Assembly (NCBI GenBank): GCA_017478245.1
Contig: JAFVDW010000018.1
Span: forward strand, 25,287-89,286
DNA length: 64,000 nucleotides
From: Lachnospiraceae bacterium
GTDB lineage: Bacteria > Bacillota > Clostridia > Lachnospirales > Lachnospiraceae
Direction: 5' to 3'
How positions within the stretch are numbered: the stretch's first letter is position 1; each line of letters starts with the position of its first letter. Made by a program: the position numbers and the translations under genes. Below the pieces are notes generated by a model. It had not been told where the DNA came from, searched no databases, and was given only the letters and a program-made list of their open reading frames with translations. Positions 57,672 to 64,000 of this stretch are shown one piece after another.

Positions 57672-58235
57672 TCAGGTCTCATTATCTGCTGTCAGTTCGC
57701 ATCCCAATTTGTATAATACATTTATGATTTCAAATTTGATTTTTTGTACTTCATGTCGTTCTTGAAAAATATAGAATTTACGCCCGGATAGAACATTTAT
57801 CGCATTGGAATAAATATCTTGTATCTGCTGTACATAATCCCTTGTTTCTAAATATACATCCTTGGAAAATAATCTGATCTCAAAAAACTTTTCCAACAGC
57901 ACTCTAAATTCTTCGCGCACAAAATCAGAACTCTTTTTCAATGTTTGCTCCCTATCCTGTGTCAGGTCATCCAAGCTCATCATGCTTTGATTTGCACTTT
58001 CTATACAGGTATTTAGCTGAGTAACAATATCCTTAAGTACAACCTCATTATACCAGAGCATTTTCTGCTCCAGTCTTCTTCTGCGTTCCTCCCGTCGCTG
58101 AAAAGCTTTCTGCTCCCTTATACTCCAATACAGGCTCAAAACCGCTATTCCTACGGCTAAGAGATCTGCCAATATACCTATGATATCCACTATGATATCT
58201 ACAGTATATTGGGTATCTATGGTACTTACAATCAT
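57672..58235 (-). CDS. Single-span membrane protein, third gene of STAS/GHKL cassette
   Basis: A 187-residue protein of unknown family. One hydrophobic segment (~12-43: IIVDIIGILADLLAVGIAV) is followed by a strongly basic helical stretch (REQKAFQRREERRRRLEQK) and a long helical, acidic tail to the C-terminus. This predicts a membrane anchor with a large cytoplasmic coiled domain. ATG 58235 follows AAGGAAAAGG and overlaps the stop of the small STAS-like gene by four bases, so the two are translationally coupled. It could be the sensor or effector of the cassette; no enzymatic motif is seen. Confidence 0.82.
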   Translation of the reverse strand: MIVSTIDTQYTVDIIVDIIGILADLLAVGIAVLSLYWSIREQKAFQRREERRRRLEQKMLWYNEVVLKDIVTQLNTCIESANQSMMSLDDLTQDREQTLKKSSDFVREEFRVLLEKFFEIRLFSKDVYLETRDYVQQIQDIYSNAINVLSGRKFYIFQERHEVQKIKFEIINVLYKLGCELTADNET

Positions 58236-58582
58236 CCTTTTCCTTCTTCCACACTTATATTTCTAATAACATAGCTTATATTGTCTTCTATATCCCTTTT
58301 CAAGCTTTCTTCCAATTCGCTTCCATTCGGATACAAAAACCTATATTTTTCTGAAAATTCATCCCCTAATTTTTTTATACTCCCCTCAAACAAACCGCCG
58401 AAAAAAGACGGATTAATCCCCCATGTATCCGTGGGTATCACAATATATATTTCCCCTTCTTCTTCTTCAACCCTGTTTAATCCAAAATCCTCTCTTGCTT
58501 TTATTCCGTTATCTCTTCCTGTAAAAATTCTGGCACCATTATTACGATACTTTGATATTTTAAATTCTCTTTTCTTTTCCAT
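58232..58582 (-). CDS. Small STAS-like protein (DUF4325-like), second gene of cassette
   Basis: A 116-residue protein. The layout GARIFTGRDNGIKAREDFGL, then EIYIVIPTDTWGINPSFFGG and LFEGSIKKLGDEF resembles DUF4325 STAS-like proteins, in which a beta strand and a Ser-containing loop (here NPSFFGGLF) correspond to the phospho-Ser region of anti-anti-sigma factors. It starts 8 bp after the GHKL gene and overlaps the membrane gene. By analogy with partner-switching systems it may bind the GHKL ATPase. The family call is from pattern, not search. Confidence 0.68.
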   Translation of the reverse strand: MEKKREFKISKYRNNGARIFTGRDNGIKAREDFGLNRVEEEEGEIYIVIPTDTWGINPSFFGGLFEGSIKKLGDEFSEKYRFLYPNGSELEESLKRDIEDNISYVIRNISVEEGKG

Positions 58583-58589
58583 GCCTTAC

Positions 58590-59942
58590 CTACCCATTCC
58601 TTTTTAGACTACTGATATATCTGCTATCCAAATAAAATCTCAAGGAAATAACCGTCCCAGGAAAATACTCCGATATCTTTTTGACATTCTCCGAATCCCC
58701 GGGCTTGTAAATGTCATTTGTTTCGTTAAATGCAATTATTTTCCTCTCACCGTTCCCAAAAACGACATCTTCCTGAAACTTGACTATATCCATTTTGTAC
58801 TTATCTGTAAATACAATCTGCGTATTGCCGGATAAAATCGTCATATTAGGCTTTAATCCTGTTTCACTTTCTCCTATTTCGTTAAACATTTCTATCATGC
58901 TCACCGTACCCGAGCCACGCCATTGATAGCCCTCAACATGCTTGTCTCGCAATCTGCTGACACCTTCCTGTAACGCAAAAACGGTGTATATCATTTCTTC
59001 ATCCCAACCTGCGTTTATGTGCTTTTGATGTTTCTTCATCATCCGAGCTAATCTGTCTTTCGTCTCATCGCTTGAGTCTTTTTTTAATCCTTCATATATT
59101 GTTTCCCCAATATTCAAAAATAGTAGCTGCATTTCTCCATAGAAATCATCGCTTCTATTTTGATAGTGACCTTGCGTATACCATGTTGCCTGATCTCCAC
59201 CATGAATCTCGCAATTACTGATAACTTCCCCGAAAATGCGACTCAATATTCTCTTACCCTCGCCATTCAGCTCCATATTTTGCGTTCTGAGACACTTATT
59301 AAAATAATTTGTCAGCTTTGTAGCTGTCTCATCCGCTTTGTTTGCTGACATGCTATGTGTACCTTTTATTGTCTCAAATCTCTCCACTTGTTTCTTGTCA
59401 TATCGCATCGGCGTATCAGCATTTATATGATAAGGCAATCCGCTTGCGAGCAATACATTTCTTGCGTTCTCATTGTATGGCAGTGAGCCCTCCATCACCA
59501 ATGGCTTTCCCTGTTTTTGTCGATATCTGTCCACCGCCAATACTATTACATCTGTTATCGTACTTGCTGACAGACCTAGATTAATACAATGTGAATGATC
59601 AAATACAATCTTTTCTATACGAAGATTATGCGCAGCCGAATATATTTGTTGCAAGAGCCTAATCGCAGATTGAGCATCTGTAGATACGGAAAACACCTCC
59701 GGAATCTTTATATATGCGGTTTTATTTTTTCTTGGATAATGCCGGGATTTGCCGAAATTTCCATATTCCAAATAATGAATTACTTTTCGATAATCGCTCC
59801 CTACAAAATTATCATATTCATTAATATATTCATTGTATTTACGGACAATACCCCTTTTGTTTTTTCTATATCTGCTTCTAAAAAGCTTATGATTATTCCT
59901 GATGTCATATAAGTATTTCTTCTGCTTCCCCTTTTTCTTCAT
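58590..59942 (-). CDS. STAS-like plus GHKL ATPase protein, first gene of cassette
   Basis: A 450-residue soluble protein. Residues ~1-70 are basic. Residues ~75-175 look STAS-like (AYIKIPEVFS, KIVFDHSHCINLGLSASTI). Residues ~220-445 look like a GHKL/HATPase_c domain: N-box E239-x3-N243-x3-H247 in EVISNCEIHGG, a degenerate G1 box FLNIGET (N277-I-G279 where D-x-G is usual), a glycine-rich WRGSGTVSM (341-349) and the closing GTVISLRFYL. The start is ATG 59942, eight bases after GGGGAT; frames to 59957 and 60008 are less likely. It may bind ATP and act as a switch with the STAS-like protein downstream. No DNA-binding domain is seen. Confidence 0.75.
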   Translation of the reverse strand: MKKKGKQKKYLYDIRNNHKLFRSRYRKNKRGIVRKYNEYINEYDNFVGSDYRKVIHYLEYGNFGKSRHYPRKNKTAYIKIPEVFSVSTDAQSAIRLLQQIYSAAHNLRIEKIVFDHSHCINLGLSASTITDVIVLAVDRYRQKQGKPLVMEGSLPYNENARNVLLASGLPYHINADTPMRYDKKQVERFETIKGTHSMSANKADETATKLTNYFNKCLRTQNMELNGEGKRILSRIFGEVISNCEIHGGDQATWYTQGHYQNRSDDFYGEMQLLFLNIGETIYEGLKKDSSDETKDRLARMMKKHQKHINAGWDEEMIYTVFALQEGVSRLRDKHVEGYQWRGSGTVSMIEMFNEIGESETGLKPNMTILSGNTQIVFTDKYKMDIVKFQEDVVFGNGERKIIAFNETNDIYKPGDSENVKKISEYFPGTVISLRFYLDSRYISSLKRNG

Positions 59943-59998
59943 TGTATCAATCCCCATCACAAACGTGCGCAGTCCATTATAACCGCTACTCTTTTGTG

Positions 59999-60027
59999 AT
60001 TGTACCACGAGGACAAAATTACGTCAA
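59999..60027 (-). promoter_or_regulatory. Promoter of the STAS/GHKL cassette
   Basis: Minus-strand TTGACG (60027-60022), 17-bp spacer, TACAAT (60004-59999), giving a start about 50 bp upstream of ATG 59942. A close match to sigma-A consensus. Confidence 0.75.
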
Positions 60028-60056
60028 TCAGTTATACTGGCGACATTATACTTAAC

Positions 60057-60507
60057 AACATCATAGTTGAGGTTTATAGATATGAAATAAGATACTATCC
60101 ATAATAAAAGTCAGGTTCCTAATCTATCTATTGATAAGCTTTATGCTACTGCTATACAAATCGACAAAACGTTCTAAGAGGCATCCCTATAAACCCTTCT
60201 TCAGGTTACTCTTTTTTCTAAGATGACAGCTTTATTTTATGGCTGTTTACGGGTCGGTTCTAACAGACATCATTGTCTAGTAGAACAGAAAACGCACCTC
60301 CCTGTGCGTTTTACCCTTGGTTTTTGACTGTCATCTAAGAAAAAAGCGCAACCTTCACAAATGGGTTTATAGGAACACCTCTCACCACGCTTTGCTTTCA
60401 TACATTAGCAACAAGTCATATAAAAAAATATTTTGAAATGAAATAGGAGATATTCTGAATCTACTATAGACCATAGAATATCTCCGTTTGTGTGTTGTGG
60501 AAATAAT
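60057..60507. repeat. Duplicated ~450-bp segment, copy A
   Basis: This stretch is homologous along its length to copy B at 62586-63040, with scattered differences. It fills the gap between the immunity-like gene and the STAS/GHKL promoter. It contains nested inverted arms: GAGGCATCCCTATAAACCC (60178-60196) with GGGTTTATAGGAACACCTC (60363-60381), then the pair ending in CTAAGATGACAG/CTGTCATCTAAG, and an inner hairpin AAAACGCAC (60289-60297)/GTGCGTTTT (60304-60312). At its left end the frame continuing the Rhs reading (INLNYDV) soon stops, so a further Rhs piece seems lost here. Confidence 0.85.
60446..60485 (-). terminator. Terminator after the immunity candidate (copy A)
   Basis: GGAGATATTCT (60446-60456) pairs with AGAATATCTCC (60475-60485). 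On the minus strand the stem is followed by TATTTCATTTC. It corresponds to the better-formed hairpin in copy B. Confidence 0.6.
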
Positions 60508-60591
60508 ATGTGAGGACTTTTTCTCCCCCTGATTCCCTTGGTGAGTGCCACTGTAACATGGGTGTTTGAGAATCGTCAAGGGAAAATATTG

Positions 60592-61020
60592 TTACGATTT
60601 TTTGGCATTACAATTTCTCATTCCTGCATAGGGTTCGTCAACATTTTGTTTATATTCATACTCTGATTCTTTTATAATCCTCAATACAGCTTTGTTTCGA
60701 ATATCACATTTATGAATCTCAATATAATCAAATAACGAAGCCATACCTAACAATGGAATAATGGATAATATATAATCCATTATATCAATATCCTCAAAAT
60801 CAATTATTGACTTTAAGTATTTTTCCAGTTGACGTTTTATCTCACCATCAAGTATTTCATATGTATGCCATTGTCTATCTGCTAATTCAAGCAATTCGCT
60901 TAAGGCATAGTATACATTTTTCTCATTAGTATTACTAGAGTAATATATCAAATACTCGATAAAATAGTTTTTCATGTCATCACATTTTATCGAATCAGGA
61001 AGCTCATGAAAATTAGTCAT
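60592..61020 (-). CDS. Probable immunity protein for the orphan Rhs toxin
   Basis: A 142-residue acidic, helix-rich cytoplasmic protein with no known motif. It follows the toxin-encoding Rhs tip at once: the toxin stop (TGA, 61024-61022) is one base before ATG 61020, and GGAGGTG sits at the end of the toxin gene. Low-complexity AT-rich codon use, unlike the polysaccharide genes, is typical of toxin-immunity cassettes. Function is inferred from position, size and lack of signal peptide. Confidence 0.72.
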   Translation of the reverse strand: MTNFHELPDSIKCDDMKNYFIEYLIYYSSNTNEKNVYYALSELLELADRQWHTYEILDGEIKRQLEKYLKSIIDFEDIDIMDYILSIIPLLGMASLFDYIEIHKCDIRNKAVLRIIKESEYEYKQNVDEPYAGMRNCNAKKS

Positions 61021-61021
61021 T

Positions 61022-62554
61022 TCACTCACCTCCCTTCAATGGAATATGTGTAACATTCCTTGCTTTTCTATAGAAATTTCCATCTTGCCCTAACAGTTTA
61101 TTCCCTATTTTTATTTGAGCAGTCCAACCAGAACCCGAATTTGAACCGGGATAATTTGATGCTGCATTCAAATCTTCTGAGTGCCATTTTATTTCTATCT
61201 TTTTCCCGTTAATTTTAAAATTATATTTATATCCCTCACTAATGGTTTCCGTTGGAACAAAAGTATTTGGTATTCCTTGAGGGATAATACTTCTCAACTG
61301 TTCTTCGGAAGTCTCGCCATCAACTAATAATTGTCTTGCTGCAAATTCCGGGTCATAAACTGCAAGCGCTGTCGTGCCTTCACTTACAGATGCCCCTGTT
61401 GCCTCTCCTCCCACCGTTACCACTTCCGCCTCAGCAGCGTTGGTGTATTCGGTGACTGCAGAGCGCATTTGGGCTGCGGCTTGCAGTTCGTGGATGGCAT
61501 CTACCATTGCCAGGGAGCCGGTCATCATCATAAGTCCGCCCGCAAAGCATTGCAGGGTCGAACCGGCTGCCTCTGCATAATCCGACAGTTCCATCTGTAA
61601 CGGTGACTTTCCTGCCTCCAGGCACTTATCAAAGAAGTTTTCCACACTGCTGTTCATCTCATCATAGCCGTCACAGTAGCAGAAAAATCCTGCTCCGACC
61701 ATACACGCCGAGCTGATAATCATTGTTCCCGCAAATGGTGCGAACACTTGGGCTCCCGCAAAGCATGCCCACATCAGTCCCTTGGTCTCGTCACCCTCTA
61801 CTTTCCAGTAGATATACGAATTTATGGCACATGGTATCGCTCCAACAAAGGGAATGCCTCCTGCCATCGCCAACACGATGTGATCAAAATTGTGGTTGGC
61901 ATATAGTGTCTGTATCGGGGACAGTCCAAAGGGGTCGATAAAGCTTACCGGGTTGCCCTGCACATAGCTGTAGCGGTTTAAGCTCTGGCTGTTTGTGAGT
62001 TCTCCGCGCACCACATCCTGGTTCACAAAGCGTTTGATTTCCGGGTTGTAGTAACGTTGTCTCATGTAGTAGAGTCCGTTGTCTTCCGTCATGACACCGC
62101 ACTGTCCGTTGTACAGGAATCGGGTCAGGCTTCTGTCTCCGCTTAACAGTTCTCCATATGCACCGTAGGTATAGGATGCCACCACATTTCCTTTGGCATC
62201 TGTCAGCTTCACGATGCTGCCCAGGTTGTTATAGTGGTGGTACAGGGTCAGGTCTGCCTGTCGCTCGCTGATAAGACCGTTGCCGTAGATGTACTGGGTT
62301 TCGTCACCGGTGGCAAGGGTATAGGCTGTCCGTTCCCCTTGTGTCTTGTCTGTAGAAGCATTTCCGGTCTCCGTCTGTGCCACGGAGATAGTACTGTCCT
62401 CATACACCTTCTCATATCTTGTCACGGTCAGCACACGGCTTAAGGAATCCGAGACGGTATCCGTCACATATTCTTCCAGATATTCAGTTGTCTCTGCGGA
62501 GGTTCTGACATTCTCCGCATCACAGAACGAGTTCTGCTCGTCCTTAGTATACAC
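61022..62554 (-). CDS. Displaced Rhs C-terminal fragment with Ntox30-like toxin domain (orphan tip)
   Basis: A 510-codon open frame encoding the end of an Rhs/YD-repeat protein. Core-closing motifs are SYTYGAYGELLSGD, YYMRQRYYNPEIKRFVNQD (162-180) and NPVSFIDPFGLSP (201-213). A hydrophobic pre-toxin region (~222-365) follows, and then the variable tip from ~383. The last ~70 residues, with KIEIKWHSEDLNA, SNSGSGWTAQIKIG and the ending NVTHIPL, look like the BECR-fold polymorphic toxin type 30, a putative RNase. The GTG at 62554 has no ribosome site, and the frame stays open upstream into repeat B without an ATG, so this is a truncated, displaced module, possibly silent. Confidence 0.85.
   Translation of the reverse strand: MYTKDEQNSFCDAENVRTSAETTEYLEEYVTDTVSDSLSRVLTVTRYEKVYEDSTISVAQTETGNASTDKTQGERTAYTLATGDETQYIYGNGLISERQADLTLYHHYNNLGSIVKLTDAKGNVVASYTYGAYGELLSGDRSLTRFLYNGQCGVMTEDNGLYYMRQRYYNPEIKRFVNQDVVRGELTNSQSLNRYSYVQGNPVSFIDPFGLSPIQTLYANHNFDHIVLAMAGGIPFVGAIPCAINSYIYWKVEGDETKGLMWACFAGAQVFAPFAGTMIISSACMVGAGFFCYCDGYDEMNSSVENFFDKCLEAGKSPLQMELSDYAEAAGSTLQCFAGGLMMMTGSLAMVDAIHELQAAAQMRSAVTEYTNAAEAEVVTVGGEATGASVSEGTTALAVYDPEFAARQLLVDGETSEEQLRSIIPQGIPNTFVPTETISEGYKYNFKINGKKIEIKWHSEDLNAASNYPGSNSGSGWTAQIKIGNKLLGQDGNFYRKARNVTHIPLKGGE
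61408..61499. repeat. 92-bp exact repeat at the Rhs tip junction (left copy)
   Basis: Identical to 63909-64000 as far as the window allows. It encodes the conserved stretch IHELQAAAQMRSAVTEY and on to EVVTVG, immediately before the two toxin tips diverge. Such homology would allow recombination that swaps the tip. Confidence 0.93.
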
Positions 62555-62585
62555 TATACCGCCTACGGATACAAGAAAATTCCTT

Positions 62586-63040
62586 ACATCATACTTAAGG
62601 TTTATAGATACGAAATAAGATGTTATCCATAATAAAAATCGGGGTGTTAATCTATCTGTTAATAAGTTTCAAGCTTCTGTTATACACATCATCAAAGTGT
62701 GATGAGAGGCATCCCTATAAACCCTTCTTCCGGTTACTCTTTTTTCTAAGATGACAGCTTTATTTTATGGCTATTTACGGGTCGGTTCTAACAGACATCC
62801 CTGTCTGATAGAACCTAAAACGCACATCCGTGTGCGTTTTACCCTCGGTTTTTGACTGTCATCTAAGAAAAAAGTGCAACCTACACAAATGGGTTTATAG
62901 GAACACCTCTCACCACGCTTTGCTTTCATAAATTAGCAACAAGCCATATAAAACAATATTTGAAAAGCAAAATAAAACGGAGATATGCCGAGTCTTCGTT
63001 AGACCATAGAATATCTCCGTTTGTGTGTTGTGGAAATAAT
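62586..63040. repeat. Duplicated ~455-bp segment, copy B, with multi-stem structure
   Basis: Homologous to copy A at 60057-60507. It holds an outer stem GAGAGGCATCCCTATAAACCC split as 62704-62724 with its partner 62891-62911; a second stem CTTTTTTCTAAGATGACAG (62739-62757) with CTGTCATCTAAGAAAAAAG (62856-62874; 18 of 19 pairs); and two inner hairpins, GGTTCTAACAGACA/TGTCTGATAGAACC (62784-62797/62802-62815) and AAAACGCACA/TGTGCGTTTT (62817-62826/62831-62840). No ORF with a start is present. It separates one Rhs/immunity module from the next. Confidence 0.87.
62978..63019 (-). terminator. Terminator after the right-hand immunity candidate
   Basis: CGGAGATAT (62978-62986) pairs with ATATCTCCG (63011-63019). 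On the minus strand the stem is followed by TTTTATTTT, a good Rho-independent signal about 40 bp after the stop at 63061. Confidence 0.75.
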
Positions 63041-63060
63041 TTTATTACATTTTCATGCTC

Positions 63061-63459
63061 CTAAAATATTGCCTTAAATGGAGGATGCCCTGTTTCAGCA
63101 TTTCTAAGTAAAGATGGTTTTCTAAATCTCAAACTTGTCTCAAAATTAAAAACGAATTTATCCTTTTCTAGTTTATCCAGAGAAATATTAATCCATATAG
63201 GTACTAACGGTTCTTGACATGCTACTACCCTGACTGTTTCTTCTATCGTCAACAGTTTATTACCTATATTATTATCACTTAATACAACTAATCTCATTAA
63301 ATCATCTACAGCATTAAATGACTTATCCTTTTCATAAATAGGGATAATTTTAAACCTGATATTATCTTCATTCGTATTATTGTTTCCTAAAATCTCATGT
63401 ATCGTCAGCATAAGATTATTGTAAAAAATGGATTTGTTCATTTCTCTTATCTTTTCCAT
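63061..63459 (-). CDS. Probable immunity protein for the right-hand Rhs toxin
   Basis: A 132-residue cytoplasmic protein of mixed alpha/beta character, no recognised domain, no signal peptide. It begins 12 bp after the toxin stop, with AGAGGAAATG before ATG 63459, and ends just before a terminator. Like the other candidate it is AT-rich and unlike the chromosome-type genes nearby. Immunity function is inferred from position only. It shows no obvious similarity to the immunity candidate at 60592-61020, as expected if the toxins differ. Confidence 0.7.
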   Translation of the reverse strand: MEKIREMNKSIFYNNLMLTIHEILGNNNTNEDNIRFKIIPIYEKDKSFNAVDDLMRLVVLSDNNIGNKLLTIEETVRVVACQEPLVPIWINISLDKLEKDKFVFNFETSLRFRKPSLLRNAETGHPPFKAIF

Positions 63460-63471
63460 CTCATTTCCTCT

Positions 63472-64000
63472 CTATTTAGGCATGTGTTGTATCGGTCCAT
63501 TATAAAACACCTTGGAATGAATTACATAGTTTGACAAAGATGTGTCAAATTCACTTATTGATATCCATGTGTTATCAACACTTAATCCGCTATTCCGAAA
63601 TATCTGAGGATAGTTTAATGCTTCAGACACTGTCGGTTGGAAATGTCCTGATTTATTAGTAATATTTCTTATATAACCTTGAGAATTGACTTTTATTGTA
63701 CCTGCCGCTTGCACATTCCGTCCGCCAGATAGATAGGAGTGTCCTCTTCCAATATGCAAATTTCCATCCATATCAATAATAAAATCAACCTCCTGAATAC
63801 CATTTTCTATATTTATTCTTCCTTCTTCAATGGTAAAATTAAAAGTCTTTCCTACCTGGTTGTCATCAGGAAATTTATTACTAATTGTTTGTCTGCCACT
63901 TCCCCCATCTCCCACCGTTACCACTTCCGCCTCAGCAGCGTTGGTGTATTCGGTGACTGCAGAGCGCATTTGGGCTGCGGCTTGCAGTTCGTGGATGGCA
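63472..64000 (-). CDS. Rhs-family polymorphic toxin, C-terminal part (runs off right edge)
   Basis: The reading frame enters from the right edge as IHELQAAAQMRSAVTEY, the same pre-toxin end as in the displaced copy. After EVVTVG the sequence changes to a different tip of about 145 residues. The tip contains HIGRGHSYLSGGRNV, AAGTIKV, and ITNKSGHFQPTVSEAL, a motif style (AGxIxV ... NxSGHFxP) seen in some secreted polymorphic toxins. I do not name its activity. An internal ATG at 63969 is not the true start. This is probably the currently expressed end of a large Rhs gene located to the right. Confidence 0.83.
   Translation of the reverse strand, partial: AIHELQAAAQMRSAVTEYTNAAEAEVVTVGDGGSGRQTISNKFPDDNQVGKTFNFTIEEGRINIENGIQEVDFIIDMDGNLHIGRGHSYLSGGRNVQAAGTIKVNSQGYIRNITNKSGHFQPTVSEALNYPQIFRNSGLSVDNTWISISEFDTSLSNYVIHSKVFYNGPIQHMPK
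63909..64000. repeat. 92-bp exact repeat at the Rhs tip junction (right copy, cut by window edge)
   Basis: Identical to 61408-61499; homology probably continues beyond the window. It marks the boundary between conserved Rhs pre-toxin and variable tip. Confidence 0.93.

Noticed and set aside
60289-60312. Inner hairpin of copy A as the main terminator of the immunity gene
   Set aside because: A hairpin nearer the stop (60446-60485) fits better; the inner one belongs to the nested structure shared by both copies.
1-64000. CRISPR array, tRNA, rRNA, integrase or transposase genes
   Set aside because: No regularly spaced repeats, tRNA-like cloverleafs, rRNA-like sequence or recombinase motifs were recognised on either strand.

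Overview
The window is a cell-envelope and surface-polysaccharide island. It most likely comes from a spore-forming clostridial Firmicute, probably a Lachnospiraceae gut bacterium. That placement is an inference from gene content: S-layer-homology (SLH) proteins, LTA-synthase-like enzymes, a Spo0A-type DNA-binding protein, Firmicute ribosome binding sites (AAGGAG type, with several GTG/TTG starts), and a wall/teichoic-type ABC exporter. No rRNA, tRNA or CRISPR array is visible.

Layout. 1-10.7 kb holds precursor genes: a partial glmM, a PseC-type aminotransferase, an AraC regulator, a GT2-GtrA fusion, the forward GDP-fucose operon gmd-fcl-manC-manA, a coiled-coil protein and pseB. 10.7-17.7 kb holds an LTA-synthase-like enzyme, a papain-like SLH protease and a divergent glucosaminidase-SLH protein. 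17.8-36.0 kb is a long leftward operon that starts at a clear promoter near 36.1 kb. In transcription order it encodes two paralogous GT2 enzymes, another glycosyltransferase, UDP-GlcNAc 2-epimerase, the ABC permease, a GT4, a giant multi-domain glycosyltransferase, the ABC ATPase, a pyruvyltransferase-like protein, a second LTA-synthase-like protein, a GDPD-like protein and a polytopic GT39-like protein. This looks like an ABC-exported glycopolymer with phosphoglycerol-type decoration.

36.2-57.6 kb carries one rightward membrane glycosyltransferase-like gene and two leftward Wzy-type blocks. One block is O-antigen-ligase-like, CapD/PglF-like dehydratase, PglC-like transferase, epimerase, GT2, GT4. 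The other is GT2, GT39-like, CpsE/WbaP-like transferase, Wzz-like, GT2-like, GT2, EpsG-like polymerase, GT4, GT4, GT2. They are separated by a small rightward gene encoding only a Spo0A DNA-binding domain, with a dyad in its divergent promoter region. No Wzx flippase is visible.

57.7-64 kb is accessory DNA. First comes a compact three-gene cassette with its own promoter: a STAS-like/GHKL-ATPase protein, a small STAS-like (DUF4325-like) protein and a single-span membrane protein. Then come two Rhs polymorphic-toxin C-terminal modules with immunity candidates, separated by a duplicated ~450-bp segment that contains terminators and a multi-stem structure. The right-hand Rhs gene runs off the window; the left-hand copy is a displaced orphan tip.
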